Positions 12,087 to 25,478 of a stretch of DNA of 64,000 nucleotides are shown here, piece by piece. Made by a program: the position numbers and the translations under genes. The stretch is from Sepiola atlantica (taxonomy: Eukaryota > Mollusca > Cephalopoda > Sepiida > Sepiolidae): NCBI GenBank assembly GCA_963556195.1, contig CAUVYP010000244.1, positions 2,356,001-2,420,000 of the forward strand, given 5' to 3'. Numbering within the stretch: position 1 is the first letter of the stretch; each line of letters begins with the position of its first letter. The notes under the pieces are model-generated. The model did no database searches. It worked only from the letters and a program-made list of their open reading frames with translations, and was not told the origin of the DNA.

Positions 12087-13760
12087 TTAGTGCGTTTTAA
12101 AGTTGATATCGCTTTTGTTTATAACTTCCACATTTATTCGAATTGGGCAACGAAACTTTGCAGACAGTCTCGAATAGGCCTTTTCTACTGAAGCACCAAG
12201 TGTCAGAAGTGCAGCTCTTGTACTGCCGGAGATATGTCGATACAAACTGAATACGCAAATCATCAACAAAATTTAGCGCGTTTTAATGTTGATATCGCTT
12301 TTGTTTATAACTTCCACATTTATTCGAATTGTGCAACGAAACTTTGCAGACAGTCTCGAATAGGCCTCCTCTACTGGAGCACCAAGTTTCAGAAGTGCAG
12401 CTCTTGTACTGCCGGAGATATGTCGATACAAACTGAATACGCAAAACATCAACAAAATTTAGCGCGTTTTAAAGTTGATATCGCTTTTGTTTATAACTTT
12501 CACATTTATTCGAATTGTGCCACGAAACTTTGCAGACAGTCGCGGAGACACATTTACTACTGAAGTACCAAGTTTCAGAAGTGCAGCTCTTGTACTGCCG
12601 GAGATATGTCGATACAAACTGAATACGCAAAACATCAACAAAATTTAGCGCGTTTTAAAGTTGATATCGCTTTTGTTTATAACTTCCACATTTATTCGAA
12701 TTGTGCAACGAAACTTTGCAGACAGTCGCGGAGACACATTTTCTACTGAAGTACCAGGTTTCAGAAGTGCAGCTCTTGTACTGCCGGAGATATGTCGATA
12801 CAAACTGAATACGCAAAACATCAACAAAATTTAGCGCGTTTTAAAGTTGATATCGCTTTTGTTTATAACTTCCCCATTTATTCGAATTGTGCAACGAAAC
12901 TTTGCAGACAGTCGCGGAGACACATTTTCTACTGAAGTACCAAGGTTCAGAAGTGCAGCTCTTGTACTGCCGGAGATATGTCGATACAAACTGAATACGC
13001 AAAAAAACTACAAAATTTAGCGCGTTTTAAAGTTGATATCGCTTTTGTTTATAACTTCCACATTTATTCGAATTGTGCAACGAAACTTTGCAGACAGTCT
13101 CGAATAGGCCTCCTCTACTGAAGTACCAAGTTTTAGAAGTGCAGCTCTTGTACTGCCGGAGATATGTCGATACAAACTGAATACGCAAATCATCAACAAA
13201 ATTTAGCGCGTTTTAATGTTGATATCGCTTTTGTTTATAACTTCCACATTTATTCGAATTGTGCAACGAACCTTTGCAGACAGTCTCGAATAGGCTTTTT
13301 CTACTGAAGTACAAAGTTTCAGAAGTGCAGCTCTTGTACTGCGGGAGATATGTCGATACAAACTGAATACGCAAAACATCAACAAAATTTAGCGCGTTTT
13401 AAAGTTGATATCGCTTTTGTTTATAACTTCCACATTTATTCGAATTGTGCCACGAAACTTTGCAGACAGTCGCGGAAACACATGTTCTACTGAAGTACCA
13501 AGTTTCAGAAGTGCAGCTCTTGTACTGCCGGAGATATGTCGATACAAACTGAATACGCAAAACATCAACAAAATTTAGCGCGTTTTAAAGTTGATATCGC
13601 TTTTGTTTATAACTTCCACATTTATTCGAATTGTGCAACGAAACTTTGCAGACAGTCGCGGAAACACATGTTCTACTGAAGTACCAAGTTTCAGAAGTGC
13701 AGCTCTTGTACTGCCGGAGATATGTCGATACAAACTGAATACGCAAAACATCAACAAAAT
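12087..13760 (+). repeat. 9-monomer higher-order unit (length variant 1)
   Basis: Order is T (gggcaac, tttagtgcg), P with gcaccaagttt, class B with tttactactg, K, G, E, R (gaaccttt, gcgggag), H, H. The G monomer at 12831 carries the linker aaaaaaactac, unique in the window. Followed directly by 7- and 8-monomer versions of the same unit. Confidence 0.85.
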
Positions 13761-15062
13761 TTAGTGCGTTTTAAAGTTGATATCGCTTTTGTTTATAACT
13801 TCCACATTTATTCGAATTGGGCAACGAAACTTTGCAGACAGTCTCGAATAGGCCTTTTCTACTGAAGCACCAAGTGTCAGAAGTGCAGCTCTTGTACTGC
13901 CGGAGATATGTCGATACAAACTGAATACGCAAATCATCAACAAAATTTAGCGCGTTTTAATGTTGATATCGCTTTTGTTTATAACTTCCACATTTATTCG
14001 AATTGTGCAACGAAACTTTGCAGACAGTCTCGAATAGGCCTCCTCTACTGGAGCACCAAGTTTCAGAAGTGCAGCTCTTGTACTGCCGGAGATATGTCGA
14101 TACAAACTGAATACGCAAAACATCAACAAAATTTAGCGCGTTTTAAAGTTGATATCGCTTTTGTTTATAACTTTCACATTTATTCGAATTGTGCCACGAA
14201 ACTTTGCAGACAGTCGCGGAGACACATTTACTACTGAAATACCAAGTTTCAGAAGTGCAGCTCTTGTACTGCCGGAGATATGTCGATACAAACTGAATAC
14301 GCAAAACATCAACAAAATTTAGCGCGTTTTAAAGTTGATATCGCTTTTGTTTATAACTTCCACATTTATTCAAATTGTGCAACGAAACTTTGCAGAAAGT
14401 CTCGAATAGGCCTTTTCTACTGAAGTACCAAGTTTCAGAAGTGCAGCTCTTGTACTGCCGGAGATATGTCGATACAAACTGAATACGCAAAAAAACAACA
14501 AAAAATAGCGCGTTTTAAAGTTGATATCGCTTTTGTTTATAACTTCCACATTTATTCGAATTGTGCAACGAAACTTTGCAGACAGTCTCGAATAGGCCTC
14601 CTCTACTGAAGTACCAAGTTTTAGAAGTGCAGCTCTTGTACTGCCGGAGATATGTCGATACAAACTGAATACGCAAATCATCAACAAAATTTAGCGCGTT
14701 TTAATGTTGATATCGCTTTTGTTTATAACTTCCACATTTATTCGAATTGTGCAACGAACCTTTGCAGACAGTCTCGAATAGGCTTTTTCTACTGAAGTAC
14801 AAAGTTTCAGAAGTGCAGCTCTTGTACTGCGGGAGATATGTCGATACAAACTGAATACGCAAAACATCAACAAAATTTAGCGCGTTTTAAAGTTGATATC
14901 GCTTTTGTTTATAACTTCCACATTTATTCGAATTGTGCCACGAAACTTTGCAGACAGTCGCGGAAACACATGTTCTACTGAAGTACCAAGTTTCAGAAGT
15001 GCAGCTCTTGTACTGCCGGAGATATGTCGATACAAACTGAATACGCAAAACATCAACAAAAT
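13761..15062 (+). repeat. 7-monomer higher-order unit (length variant 2)
   Basis: This has the same T-P-B start and E-R-H end as the flanking units. K and G are missing and a single class A monomer (gcagaaag, 14319) with a seven-A linker stands in their place. The following monomer starts aaaaaatagcg instead of aaaatttagcg. The net change from the 9-mer is loss of two monomers. Confidence 0.85.
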
Positions 15063-16550
15063 TTAGTGCGTTTTAAAGTTGATATCGCTTTTGTTTATAA
15101 CTTCCACATTTATTCGAATTGGGCAACGAAACTTTGCAGACAGTCTCGAATAGGCCTTTTCTACTGAAGCACCAAGTGTCAGAAGTGCAGCTCTTGTACT
15201 GCCGGAGATATGTCGATACAAACTGAATACGCAAATCATCAACAAAATTTAGCGCGTTTTAATGTTGATATCGCTTTTGTTTATAACTTCCACATTTATT
15301 CGAATTGTGCAACGAAACTTTGCAGACAGTCTCGAATAGGCCTCCTCTACTGGAGCACCAAGTTTCAGAAGTGCAGCTCTTGTACTGCCGGAGATATGTC
15401 GATACAAACTGAATACGCAAAACATCAACAAAATTTAGCGCGTTTTAAAGTTGATATCGCTTTTGTTTATAACTTTCACATTTATTCGAATTGTGCCACG
15501 AAACTTTGCAGACAGTCGCGGAGACACATTTACTACTGAAGTACCAAGTTTCAGAAGTGCAGCTCTTGTACTGCCGGAGATATGTCGATACAAACTGAAT
15601 ACGCAAAACATCAACAAAATTTAGCGCGTTTTAAAGTTGATATCGCTTTTGTTTATAACTTCCACATTTATTCGAATTGTGCAACGAAACTTTGCAGACA
15701 GTCGCGGAGACACATTTTCTACTGAAGTACCAGGTTTCAGAAGTGCAGCTCTTGTACTGCCGGAGATATGTCGATACAAACTGAATACGCAAAACATCAA
15801 CAAAATTTAGCGCGTTTTAAAGTTGATATCGCTTTTGTTTATAACTTCCCCATTTATTCGAATTGTGCAACGAAACTTTGCAGACAGTCGCGGAGACACA
15901 TTTTCTACTGAAGTACCAAGTTTCAGAAGTGCAGCTCTTGTACTGCCGGAGATATGTCGATACAAACTGAATACGCAAAAAAACAACAAAATTTAGCGCG
16001 TTTTAAAGTTGATATCGCTTTTGTTTATAACTTCCACATTTATTCGAATTGTGCAACGAAACTTTGCAGACAGTCTCGAATAGGCCTCCTCTACTGAAGT
16101 ACCAAGTTTCAGAAGTGCAGCTCTTGTACTGCCGGAGATATGTCGATACAAACTGAATACGCAAATCATCAACAAAATTTAGCGCGTTTTAATGTTGATA
16201 TCGCTTTTGTTTATAACTTCCACATTTATTCGAATTGTGCAACGAACCTTTGCAGACAGTCTCGAATAGGCTTTTTCTACTGAAGTACAAAGTTTCAGAA
16301 GTGCAGCTCTTGTACTGCGGGAGATATGTCGATACAAACTGAATACGCAAAACATCAACAAAATTTAGCGCGTTTTAAAGTTGATATCGCTTTTGTTTAT
16401 AACTTCCACATTTATTCGAATTGTGCCACGAAACTTTGCAGACAGTCGCGGAAACACATGTTCTACTGAAGTACCAAGTTTCAGAAGTGCAGCTCTTGTA
16501 CTGCCGGAGATATGTCGATACAAACTGAATACGCAAAACATCAACAAAAT
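15063..16550 (+). repeat. 8-monomer higher-order unit (length variant 3)
   Basis: Order is T, P, class B with tttactactg, K, a G/F chimera, E, R, H. The chimeric monomer at 15807 starts as G (ttcccc) and ends with the seven-A linker of F, so G and F are fused into one. The fusion switch lies between about 15912 and 15978. Compared with the full 9-monomer order T-P-N-K-G-F-E-R-H at 38873, one monomer has been lost at exactly this point. Confidence 0.85.
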
Positions 16551-16736
16551 TTAGTGCGTTTTAAAGTTGATATCGCTTTTGTTTATAACTTCCACATTTA
16601 TTCGAATTGGGCAACGAAACTTTGCAGACACTCTCGAATAGGCCTTTTCTACTGAAGCACCAAGTGTCAGAAGTGCAGCTCTTGTACTGCCGGAGATATG
16701 TCGATACAAACTGAATACGCAAAACATCAACAAAAT

Positions 16737-19154
16737 TTAGCGCGTTTTAAAGTTGATATCGCTTTTGTTTATAACTTCCACATTTATTCGAATTGTGCCA
16801 CGAAACTTTGCAGACAGTCGCGGAAACACATGTTCTACTGAAGTACCAAGTTTCAGAAGTGCAGCTCTTGTACTGCCGGAGATATGTCGATACAAACTGA
16901 ATACGCAAAAAACCAACAAAATTTTGCGCGTTTTAAAGTTGATATCGCTTTTGTTTATAACTTCCACATTTATTCGAATTGTGCAACGAAACTTTGCAGA
17001 CAGTCTCGAATAGGCCTCCTTTACTGAAGTACCAAGTTTCAGAAGTGCAGCTCTTGTACTGCCGGAGATATGTCGATACAAACTGAATACGCAAATCATC
17101 AACAAAATTTAGCGCGTTTTAATGTTGATATCGCTTTTGTTTATAACTTCCACATTTATTCGAATTGTGCAACGAAACTTTGCAGACAGTCTCGAATAGG
17201 CCTTTACTACTACAGTACCAAGTTTCAGAAGTGCAGCTCTTGTACTGCCGGAGATATGTCGATACAAACTGAATATGCAAAACATCAACAAAATTTAGCG
17301 CGTTTTAAAGTTGATATCGCTTTTGTTTATAACTTCCACATTTATTCGAATTGTGCAACGAAACTTTGCAGACAGTCTCGAATAGGCCTCCTCTACTGGA
17401 GTACCAAGTTTCAGAAGTGCAGCTCTTGTACTGCCGGAGATATGTCGATACAAACTGAATACGCAAAACATCAACAAAATTTAGCGCGTTTTAAAGTTGA
17501 TATCGCTTTTGTTTATAACTTTCACATTTATTCGATTTGTGCCACGAAACTTTGCAGACAGTCGCGGAGACACATGTTCTACTGAAGTACCAAGGTTCAG
17601 AAGTGCAGCTCTTGTACTGCCGGAGATATGTCGATACAAACTGAATACGCAAAACATCAACAAAATTTAGCGCGTTTTAAAGTTGATATCGCTTTTGTTT
17701 ATAACTTCCACATTTATTCGAATTGTGCAACGAAACTTTGCAGACAGTCGCGGATACACATTTTCTACTGATGTACCAAGTTTCAGAAGTGCAGCTCTTG
17801 TACTGCCGGAGATATGTCGATACAAACTGAATACGCAAAACATCAACAAAATTTAGCGCGTTTTAAAGTTGATATCGCTTTTGTTTATAACTTCCACATT
17901 TATTCGAATTGTGCCACGAAACTTTGCAGACAGTCGCGGAGACACATGTTCTACTGAAGTACCAAGTTTCAAAAGTGCAGCTCTTGTACTGCCGGAGATA
18001 TGTCGATACAAACTGAATACGCAAAACATCAACAAAATTTAGCGCGTTTTAAAGTTGATATCGCTTTTGTTTATAACTTCCACATTTATTCGAATTGTGC
18101 AACGAAACTTTGCAGACAGTCGCGGAGACACATTTTCTACTGAAGTACCAAGGTTCAGAAGTGCAGCTCTTGTACTGCCGGAGATATGTCGATACAAACT
18201 GAATACGCAAAACATCAACAAAATTTAGCGCGTTTTAAAGTTGATATCGCTTTTGTTTATAACTTCCACATTTATTCGAATTGTGCAACGAAACTTTGCA
18301 GACACTCTCGAATAGGCCTTTTCTACTGAAGCACCAAGTGTCAGAAGTGCAGCTCTTGTACTGCCGGAGATATGTCGATACAAACTGAATACGCAAAACA
18401 TCAACAAAATTTAGCGCGTTTTAAAGTTGATATCGCTTTTGTTTATAACTTCCACATTTATTCGAATTGTGCAACGAAACTTTGCAGACAGTCTCGAATA
18501 GGCCTTTTCTACTTAAGTACTAAGTTTCAGAAGTGCAGCTCTTGTACTACCGGAGATATGTCGATACAAACTGAATACGCAAAAAACCAACAAAATTTAG
18601 CGCGTTTTAAAGTTGATATCGCTTTTGTTTATAACTTCCAAATTTATTCAAATTGTGCAACGAAACTTTGCAGACAGTCTCGAATAGGCCTCCTCTACTG
18701 AAGTACCAAGTTTCAGAAGTGCAGCTCTTGTACTGCCGGAGATATGTCGATACAAACTGAATACGCAAATCATCAACAAAATTTAGCGCGTTTTAATGTT
18801 GATATCGCTTTTGTTTATAACTTCCACATTTATTCGAATTGTGCAACGAACCTTTGCAGACAGTCTCGAATAGGCTTTTTCTACTGAAGTACAAAGTTTC
18901 AGAAGTGCAGCTCTTGTACTGCCGGAGATATGTCGATACAAACTGAATACGCAAAACATCAACAAAATTTAGTGCGTTTTAAAGTTGATATCGCTTTTGT
19001 TTATAACTTCCACATTTATTCGAATTGGGCAACGAAACTTTGCAGACACTCTCGAATAGGCCTTTTCTACTGAAGCACCAAGTGTCAGAAGTGCAGCTCT
19101 TGTACTGCCGGAGATATGTCGATACAAACTGAATACGCAAAACATCAACAAAAT
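16737..19154 (+). repeat. 13-monomer higher-order unit, copy 1
   Basis: This 2418 bp block is repeated at 19155. Order is H, E with attttgcgcg, a tactacag monomer, P, a ttcgattt class B monomer, a gcggatacac monomer, V (tttcaaaag), N with accaagg, T with cactctcg, L (tacttaag, ctaccgg), E-like with caaatttattc, R, T. Shared rare marks with copy 2 include gaatatgc (about 17275 and 19694) and tttactactac. Confidence 0.88.
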
Positions 19155-21200
19155 TTAGCGCGTTTTAAAGTTGATATCGCTTTTGTTTATAACTTCCACA
19201 TTTATTCGAATTGTGCCACGAAACTTTGCAGACAGTCGCGGAAACACATGTTCTACTGAAGTACCAAGTTTCAGAAGTGCAGCTCTTGTACTGCCGGAGA
19301 TATGTCGATACAAACTGAATACGCAAAAAACCAACAAAATTTTGCGCGTTTTAAAGTTGATATCGCTTTTGTTTATAACTTCCACATTTATTCGAATTGT
19401 GCAACGAAACTTTGCAGACAGTCTCGAATAGGCCTCCTTTACTGAAGTACCAAGTTTCAGAAGTGCAGCTCTTGTACTGCCGGAGATATGTCGATACAAA
19501 CTGAATACGCAAATCATCAACAAAATTTAGCGCGTTTTAATGTTGATATCGCTTTTGTTTATAACTTCCACATTTATTCGAATTGTGCAACGAAACTTTG
19601 CAGACAGTCTCGAATAGGCCTTTACTACTACAGTACCAAGTTTCAGAAGTGCAGCTCTTGTACTGCCGGAGATATGTCGATACAAACTGAATATGCAAAA
19701 CATCAACAAAATTTAGCGCGTTTTAAAGTTGATATCGCTTTTGTTTATAACTTCCACATTTATTCGAATTGTGCAACGAAACTTTGCAGACAGTCTCGAA
19801 TAGGCCTCCTCTACTGGAGTACCAAGTTTCAGAAGTGCAGCTCTTGTACTGCCGGAGATATGTCGATACAAACTGAATACGCAAAACATCAACAAAATTT
19901 AGCGCGTTTTAAAGTTGATATCGCTTTTGTTTATAACTTCCACATTTATTCGATTTGTGCCACGAAACTTTGCAGACAGTCGCGGAGACACATGTTCTAC
20001 TGAAGTACCAAGGTTCAGAAGTGCAGCTCTTGTACTGCCGGAGATATGTCGATAAAAACTGAATACGCAAAACATCAACAAAATTTAGCGCGTTTTAAAG
20101 TTGATATCGCTTTTGTTTATAACTTCCACATTTATTCGAATTGTGCAACGAAACTTTGCAGACAGTCGCGGATACACATTTTCTACTGATGTACCAAGTT
20201 TCAGAAGTGCAGCTCTTGTACTGCCGGAGATATGTCGATACAAACTGAATACGCAAAACATCAACAAAATTTAGCGCGTTTTAAAGTTGATATCGCTTTT
20301 GTTTATAACTTCCACATTTATTCGAATTGTGCCACGAAACTTTGCAGACAGTCGCGGAGACACATGTTCTACTGAAGTACCAAGTTTCAAAAGTGCAGCT
20401 CTTGTACTGCCGGAGATATGTCGATACAAACTGAATACGCAAAACATCAACAAAATTTAGCGCGTTTTAAAGTTGATATCGCTTTTGTTTATAACTTCCA
20501 CATTTATTCGAATTGTGCAACGAAACTTTGCAGACAGTCGCGGAGACACATTTTCTACTGAAGTACCAAGGTTCAGAAGTGCAGCTCTTGTACTGCCGGA
20601 GATATGTCGATACAAACTGAATACGCAAAACATCAACAAAATTTAGCGCGTTTTAAAGTTGATATCGCTTTTGTTTATAACTTCCACATTTATTCGAATT
20701 GTGCAACGAAACTTTGCAGACACTCTCGAATAGGCCTTTTCTACTGAAGCACCAAGTGTCAGAAGTGCAGCTCTTGTACTGCCGGAGATATGTCGATACA
20801 AACTGAATACGCAAAACATCAACAAAATTTAGCGCGTTTTAAAGTTGATATCGCTTTTGTTTATAACTTCCACATTTATTCGAATTGTGCAACGAAACTT
20901 TGCAGACAGTCTCGAATAGGCCTTTTCTACTTAAGTACTAAGTTTCAGAAGTGCAGCTCTTGTACTACCGGAGATATGTCGATACAAACTGAATACGCAA
21001 AAAACCAACAAAATTTAGCGCGTTTTAAAGTTGATATCGCTTTTGTTTATAACTTCCAAATTTATTAAAATTGTGCAACGAAACTTTGCAGACAGTCTCG
21101 AATAGGCCTCCTCTACTGAAGTACCAAGTTTCAGAAGTGCAGCTCTTGTACTGCCGGAGATATGTCGATACAAACTGAATACGCAAATCATCAACAAAAT
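19155..21200 (+). repeat. 13-monomer-spaced unit, copy 2 (first eleven monomers match)
   Basis: Eleven monomers repeat 16737-18782. After 21200 the series continues with a Y monomer (ctcaaatagg) instead of R-T, so the second copy is resolved into the next family of units. Copy-specific changes include gataaaaac near 20054, ttccac instead of tttcac near 19940, and ttattaaaattg near 21065. Very few differences separate the copies, which indicates recent duplication. Confidence 0.85.
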
Positions 21201-21386
21201 TTAGCGCGTTTTAATGTTGATATCGCTTTTGTTTATAACTTCCACATTTATTCGAATTGTGCAACGAAACTTTGCAGACAGTCTCAAATAGGCCTTTTCT
21301 ACGGAAGTACCAAGTTTCAGAAGTGCAGCTCTTGTACTGCCGGAGATATGTCGATACAAACTGAATACGCAAAACATCAACAAAAT

Positions 21387-22502
21387 TTAGCGCGTTTTAA
21401 AGTTGATATCGCTTTTGTTTATAACTTCCACATTTATTCGAATTGTGCCACGAAACTTTGCAGACAGTCGCGGAAACACATGTTCTACTGAAGTACCAAG
21501 TTTCAGAAGTGCAGCTCTTGTACTGCCGGAGATATGTCGATACAAACTGAATACGCAAAAAACCAACAAAATTTTGCGCGTTTTAAAGTTGATATCGCTT
21601 TTGTTTATAACTTCCACATTTATTCGAATTGTGCAACGAAACTTTGCAGACAGTCTCGAATAGGCCTCCTTTACTGAAGTACCAAGTTTAAGAAGTGCAG
21701 CTCTTGTACTGCCGGAGATATGTCGATACAAACTGAATATGCAAATCATCAACAAAATTTAGCGCGTTTTAATGTTGATATCGCTTTTGTTTATAACTTC
21801 CACATTTATTCGAATTGTGCAACGAAACTTTGCAGACAGTCTCGAATAGGCTTTTTCTACTGAAGTACAAAGTTTCAGAAGTGCAGCTCTTGTACTGCGG
21901 GAGATATGTCGATACAAACTGAATACGCAAAACATCAACAAAATTTAGCGCGTTTTAAAGTTGATATCGCTTTTGTTTATAACTTCCACATTTATTCGAA
22001 TTGTGCCACGAAACTTTGCAGACAGTCGCGGAAACACATGTTCTACTGAAGTACCAAGTTTCAGAAGTGCAGCTCTTGTACTGCCGGAGATATGTCGATA
22101 CAAACTGAATACGCAAAACATCAACAAAATTTAGTGCGTTTTAAAGTTGATATCGCTTTTGTTTATAACTTCCACATTTATTCGAATTGGGCAACGAAAC
22201 TTTGCAGACACTCTCGAATAGGCCTTTTCTACTGAAGCACCAAGTGTCAGAAGTGCAGCTCTTGTACTGCCGGAGATATGTCGATACAAACTGAATACGC
22301 AAATCATCAACAAAATTTAGCGCGTTTTAAAGTTGATATCGCTTTTGTTTATAACTTCCACATTTATTCGAATTGTGCAACGAAACTTTGCAGACAGTCT
22401 CAAATAGGCCTTTTCTACGGAAGTACCAAGTTTCAGAAGTGCAGCTCTTGTACTGCCGGAGATATGTCGATACAAACTGAATACGCAAAACATCAACAAA
22501 AT
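21387..22502 (+). repeat. 6-monomer higher-order unit
   Basis: Order is H, E (attttgcgcg), R (gcgggag), H, T (gggcaac, cactctcg), Y. The Y monomer at 22317 starts with gttttaaag, not the ttttaatg usual for Y, and has ctacggaag, so it looks like an L-or-E start joined to a Y end. Compared with the next two units it lacks L and E. Confidence 0.82.
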
Positions 22503-23990
22503 TTAGCGCGTTTTAAAGTTGATATCGCTTTTGTTTATAACTTCCACATTTATTCGAATTGTGCCACGAAACTTTGCAGACAGTCGCGGAAACACATGTT
22601 CTACTGAAGTACCAAGTTTCAGAAGTGCAGCTCTTGTACTGCCGGAGATATGTCGATACAAACTGAATACGCAAAAAACCAACAAAATTTTGCGCGTTTT
22701 AAAGTTGATATCGCTTTTGTTTATAACTTCCACATTTATTCGAATTGTGCAACGAAACTTTGCAGACAGTCTCGAATAGGCCTCCTTTACTGAAGTACCA
22801 AGTTTAAGAAGTGCAGCTCTTGTACTGCCGGAGATATGTCGATACAAACTGAATACGCAAATCATCAACAAAATTTAGCGCGTTTTAATGTTAATATCGC
22901 TTTTGTTTATAACTTCCACATTTATTCGAATTGTGCAACGAAACTTTGCAGACAGTCTCGAATAGGCTTTTTCTACTGAAGTACAAAGTTTCAGAAGTGC
23001 AGCTCTTGTACTGCGGGAGATATGTCGATACAAACTGAATACGCAAAACATCAACAAAATTTAGCGCGTTTTAAAGTTGATATCGCTTTTGTTTATAACT
23101 TCCACATTTATTCGAATTGTGCCACGAAACTTTGCAGACAGTCGCGGAAACACATGTTCTACTGAAGTACCAAGTTTCAGAAGTGCAGCTCTTGTACTGC
23201 CGGAGATATGTCGATACAAACTGAATACGCAAAACATCAACAAAATTTAGTGCGTTTTAAAGTTGATATCGCTTTTGTTTATAACTTCCACATTTATTCG
23301 AATTGGGCAACGAAACTTTGCAGACACTCTCGAATAGGCCTTTTCTACTGAAGCACCAAGTGTCAGAAGTGCAGCTCTTGTACTGCCGGAGATATGTCGA
23401 TACAAACTGAATACGCAAAACATCAACAAAATTTAGCGCGTTTTAAAGTTGATATCGCTTTTGTTTATAACTTCCACATTTATTCGAATTGTGCAACGAA
23501 ACTTTGCAGACAGTCTCGAATAGGCCTTTTCTACTTAAGTACTAAGTTTCAGAAGTGCAGCTCTTGTACTACCGGAGATATGTCGATACAAACTGAATAC
23601 GCAAAAAACCAACAAAATTTAGCGCGTTTTAAAGTTGATATCGCTTTTGTTTATAACTTCCACATTTATTCGAATTGTGCAACGCCACTTTGCAGACAGT
23701 CTCGAATAGGCCTCCTTTACTGAAGTACCAAGTTTCAGAAGTGCAGCTCTTGTACTGCTGGAGATATGTCGATACAAACTGAATACGCAAATCATCAACA
23801 AAATTTAGCGCGTTTTAATGTTGATATCGCTTTTGTTTATAACTTCCACATTTATTCGAATTGTGCAACGAAACTTTGCAGACAGTCTCAAATAGGCCTT
23901 TTCTACTGAAGTACCAAGTTTCAGAAGTGCAGCTCTTGTACTGCCGGAGATATGTCGATACAAACTGAATACGCAAAACATCAACAAAAT
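22503..23990 (+). repeat. 8-monomer higher-order unit (H-E-R-H-T-L-E-Y), copy 1
   Basis: This 1488 bp unit is followed by a second copy at 23991. Order is H, E, R, H, T, L, E (with ctgctgg), Y. Differences from copy 2 that I noticed are gttaatatc near 22892 and acgccactt near 23684, both single-copy changes here. Confidence 0.88.
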
Positions 23991-25478
23991 TTAGCGCGTT
24001 TTAAAGTTGATATCGCTTTTGTTTATAACTTCCACATTTATTCGAATTGTGCCACGAAACTTTGCAGACAGTCGCGGAAACACATGTTCTACTGAAGTAC
24101 CAAGTTTCAGAAGTGCAGCTTTTGTACTGCCGGAGATATGTCGATACAAACTGAATACGCAAAAAACCAACAAAATTTTGCGCGTTTTAAAGTTGATATC
24201 GCTTTTGTTTATAACTTCCACATTTATTCGAATTGTGCAACGAAACTTTGCAGACAGTCTCGAATAGGCCTCCTTTACTGAAGAACCAAGTTTAAGAAGT
24301 GCAGCTCTTGTACTGCCGGAGATATGTCGATACAAACTGAATACGCAAATCATCAACAAAATTTAGCGCGTTTTAATGTTGATATCGCTTTTGTTTATAA
24401 CTTCCACATTTATTCGAATTGTGCAACGAAACTTTGCCGACAGTCTCGAATAGGCTTTTTCTACTGAAGTACAAAGTTTCAGAAGTGCAGCTCTTGTACT
24501 GCGGGAGATATGTCGATACAAACTGAATACGCAAAACATCAACAAAATTTAGCGCGTTTTAAAGTTGATATCGCTTTTGTTTATAACTTCCACATTTATT
24601 CGAATTGTGCCACGAAACTTTGCAGACAGTCGCGGAAACACATGTTCTACTGAAGTACCAAGTTTCAGAAGTGCAGCTCTTGTACTGCCGGAGATATGTC
24701 GATACAAACTGAATACGCAAAACATCAACAAAATTTAGTGCGTTTTAAAGTTGATATCGCTTTTGTTTATAACTTCCACATTTATTCGAATTGGGCAACG
24801 AAACTTTGCAGACACTCTCGAATAGGCCTTTTCTACTGAAGCACCAAGTGTCAGAAGTGCAGCTCTTGTACTGCCGGAGATATGTCGATACAAACTGAAT
24901 ACGCAAAACATCAACAAAATTTAGCGCGTTTTAAAGTTGATATCGCTTTTGTTTATAACTTCCACATTTATTCGAATTGTGCAACGAAACTTTGCAGACA
25001 GTCTCGAATAGGCCTTTTCTACTTAAGTACTAAGTTTCAGAAGTGCAGCTCTTGTACTACCGGAGATATGTCGATACAAACTGAATACGCAAAAAACCAA
25101 CAAAATTTAGCGCGTTTTAAAGTTGATATCGCTTTTGTTTATAACTTCCACATTTATTCGAATTGTGCAACGAAACTTTGCAGACAGTCTCGAATAGGCC
25201 TCCTTTACTGAAGTACCAAGTTTCAGAAGTGCAGCTCTTGTACTGCTGGAGATATGTCGATACAAACTGAATACGCAAATCATCAACAAAATTTAGCGCG
25301 TTTTAATGTTGATATCGCTTTTGTTTATAACTTCCACATTTATTCGAATTGTGCAACGAAACTTTGCAGACAGTCTCAAATAGGCCTTTTCTACTGAAGT
25401 ACCAAGTTTCAGAAGTGCAGCTCTTGTACTGCCGGAGATATGTCGATACAAACTGAATACGCAAAACATCAACAAAAT
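23991..25478 (+). repeat. 8-monomer higher-order unit (H-E-R-H-T-L-E-Y), copy 2
   Basis: This repeats 22503-23990 with a few own changes (gcagcttttg near 24121, gaagaacc near 24281, ttgccgac near 24436). Two of these, gcagcttttg and ttgccgac, reappear in the units at 27899 and 34223, so those units descend from this copy. Confidence 0.88.

Noticed and set aside
12087..16550. Simple alternation of class A and class B monomers (dimeric satellite)
   Set aside because: Classes occur in runs of one to five set by the higher-order unit; no AB dimer period is present.
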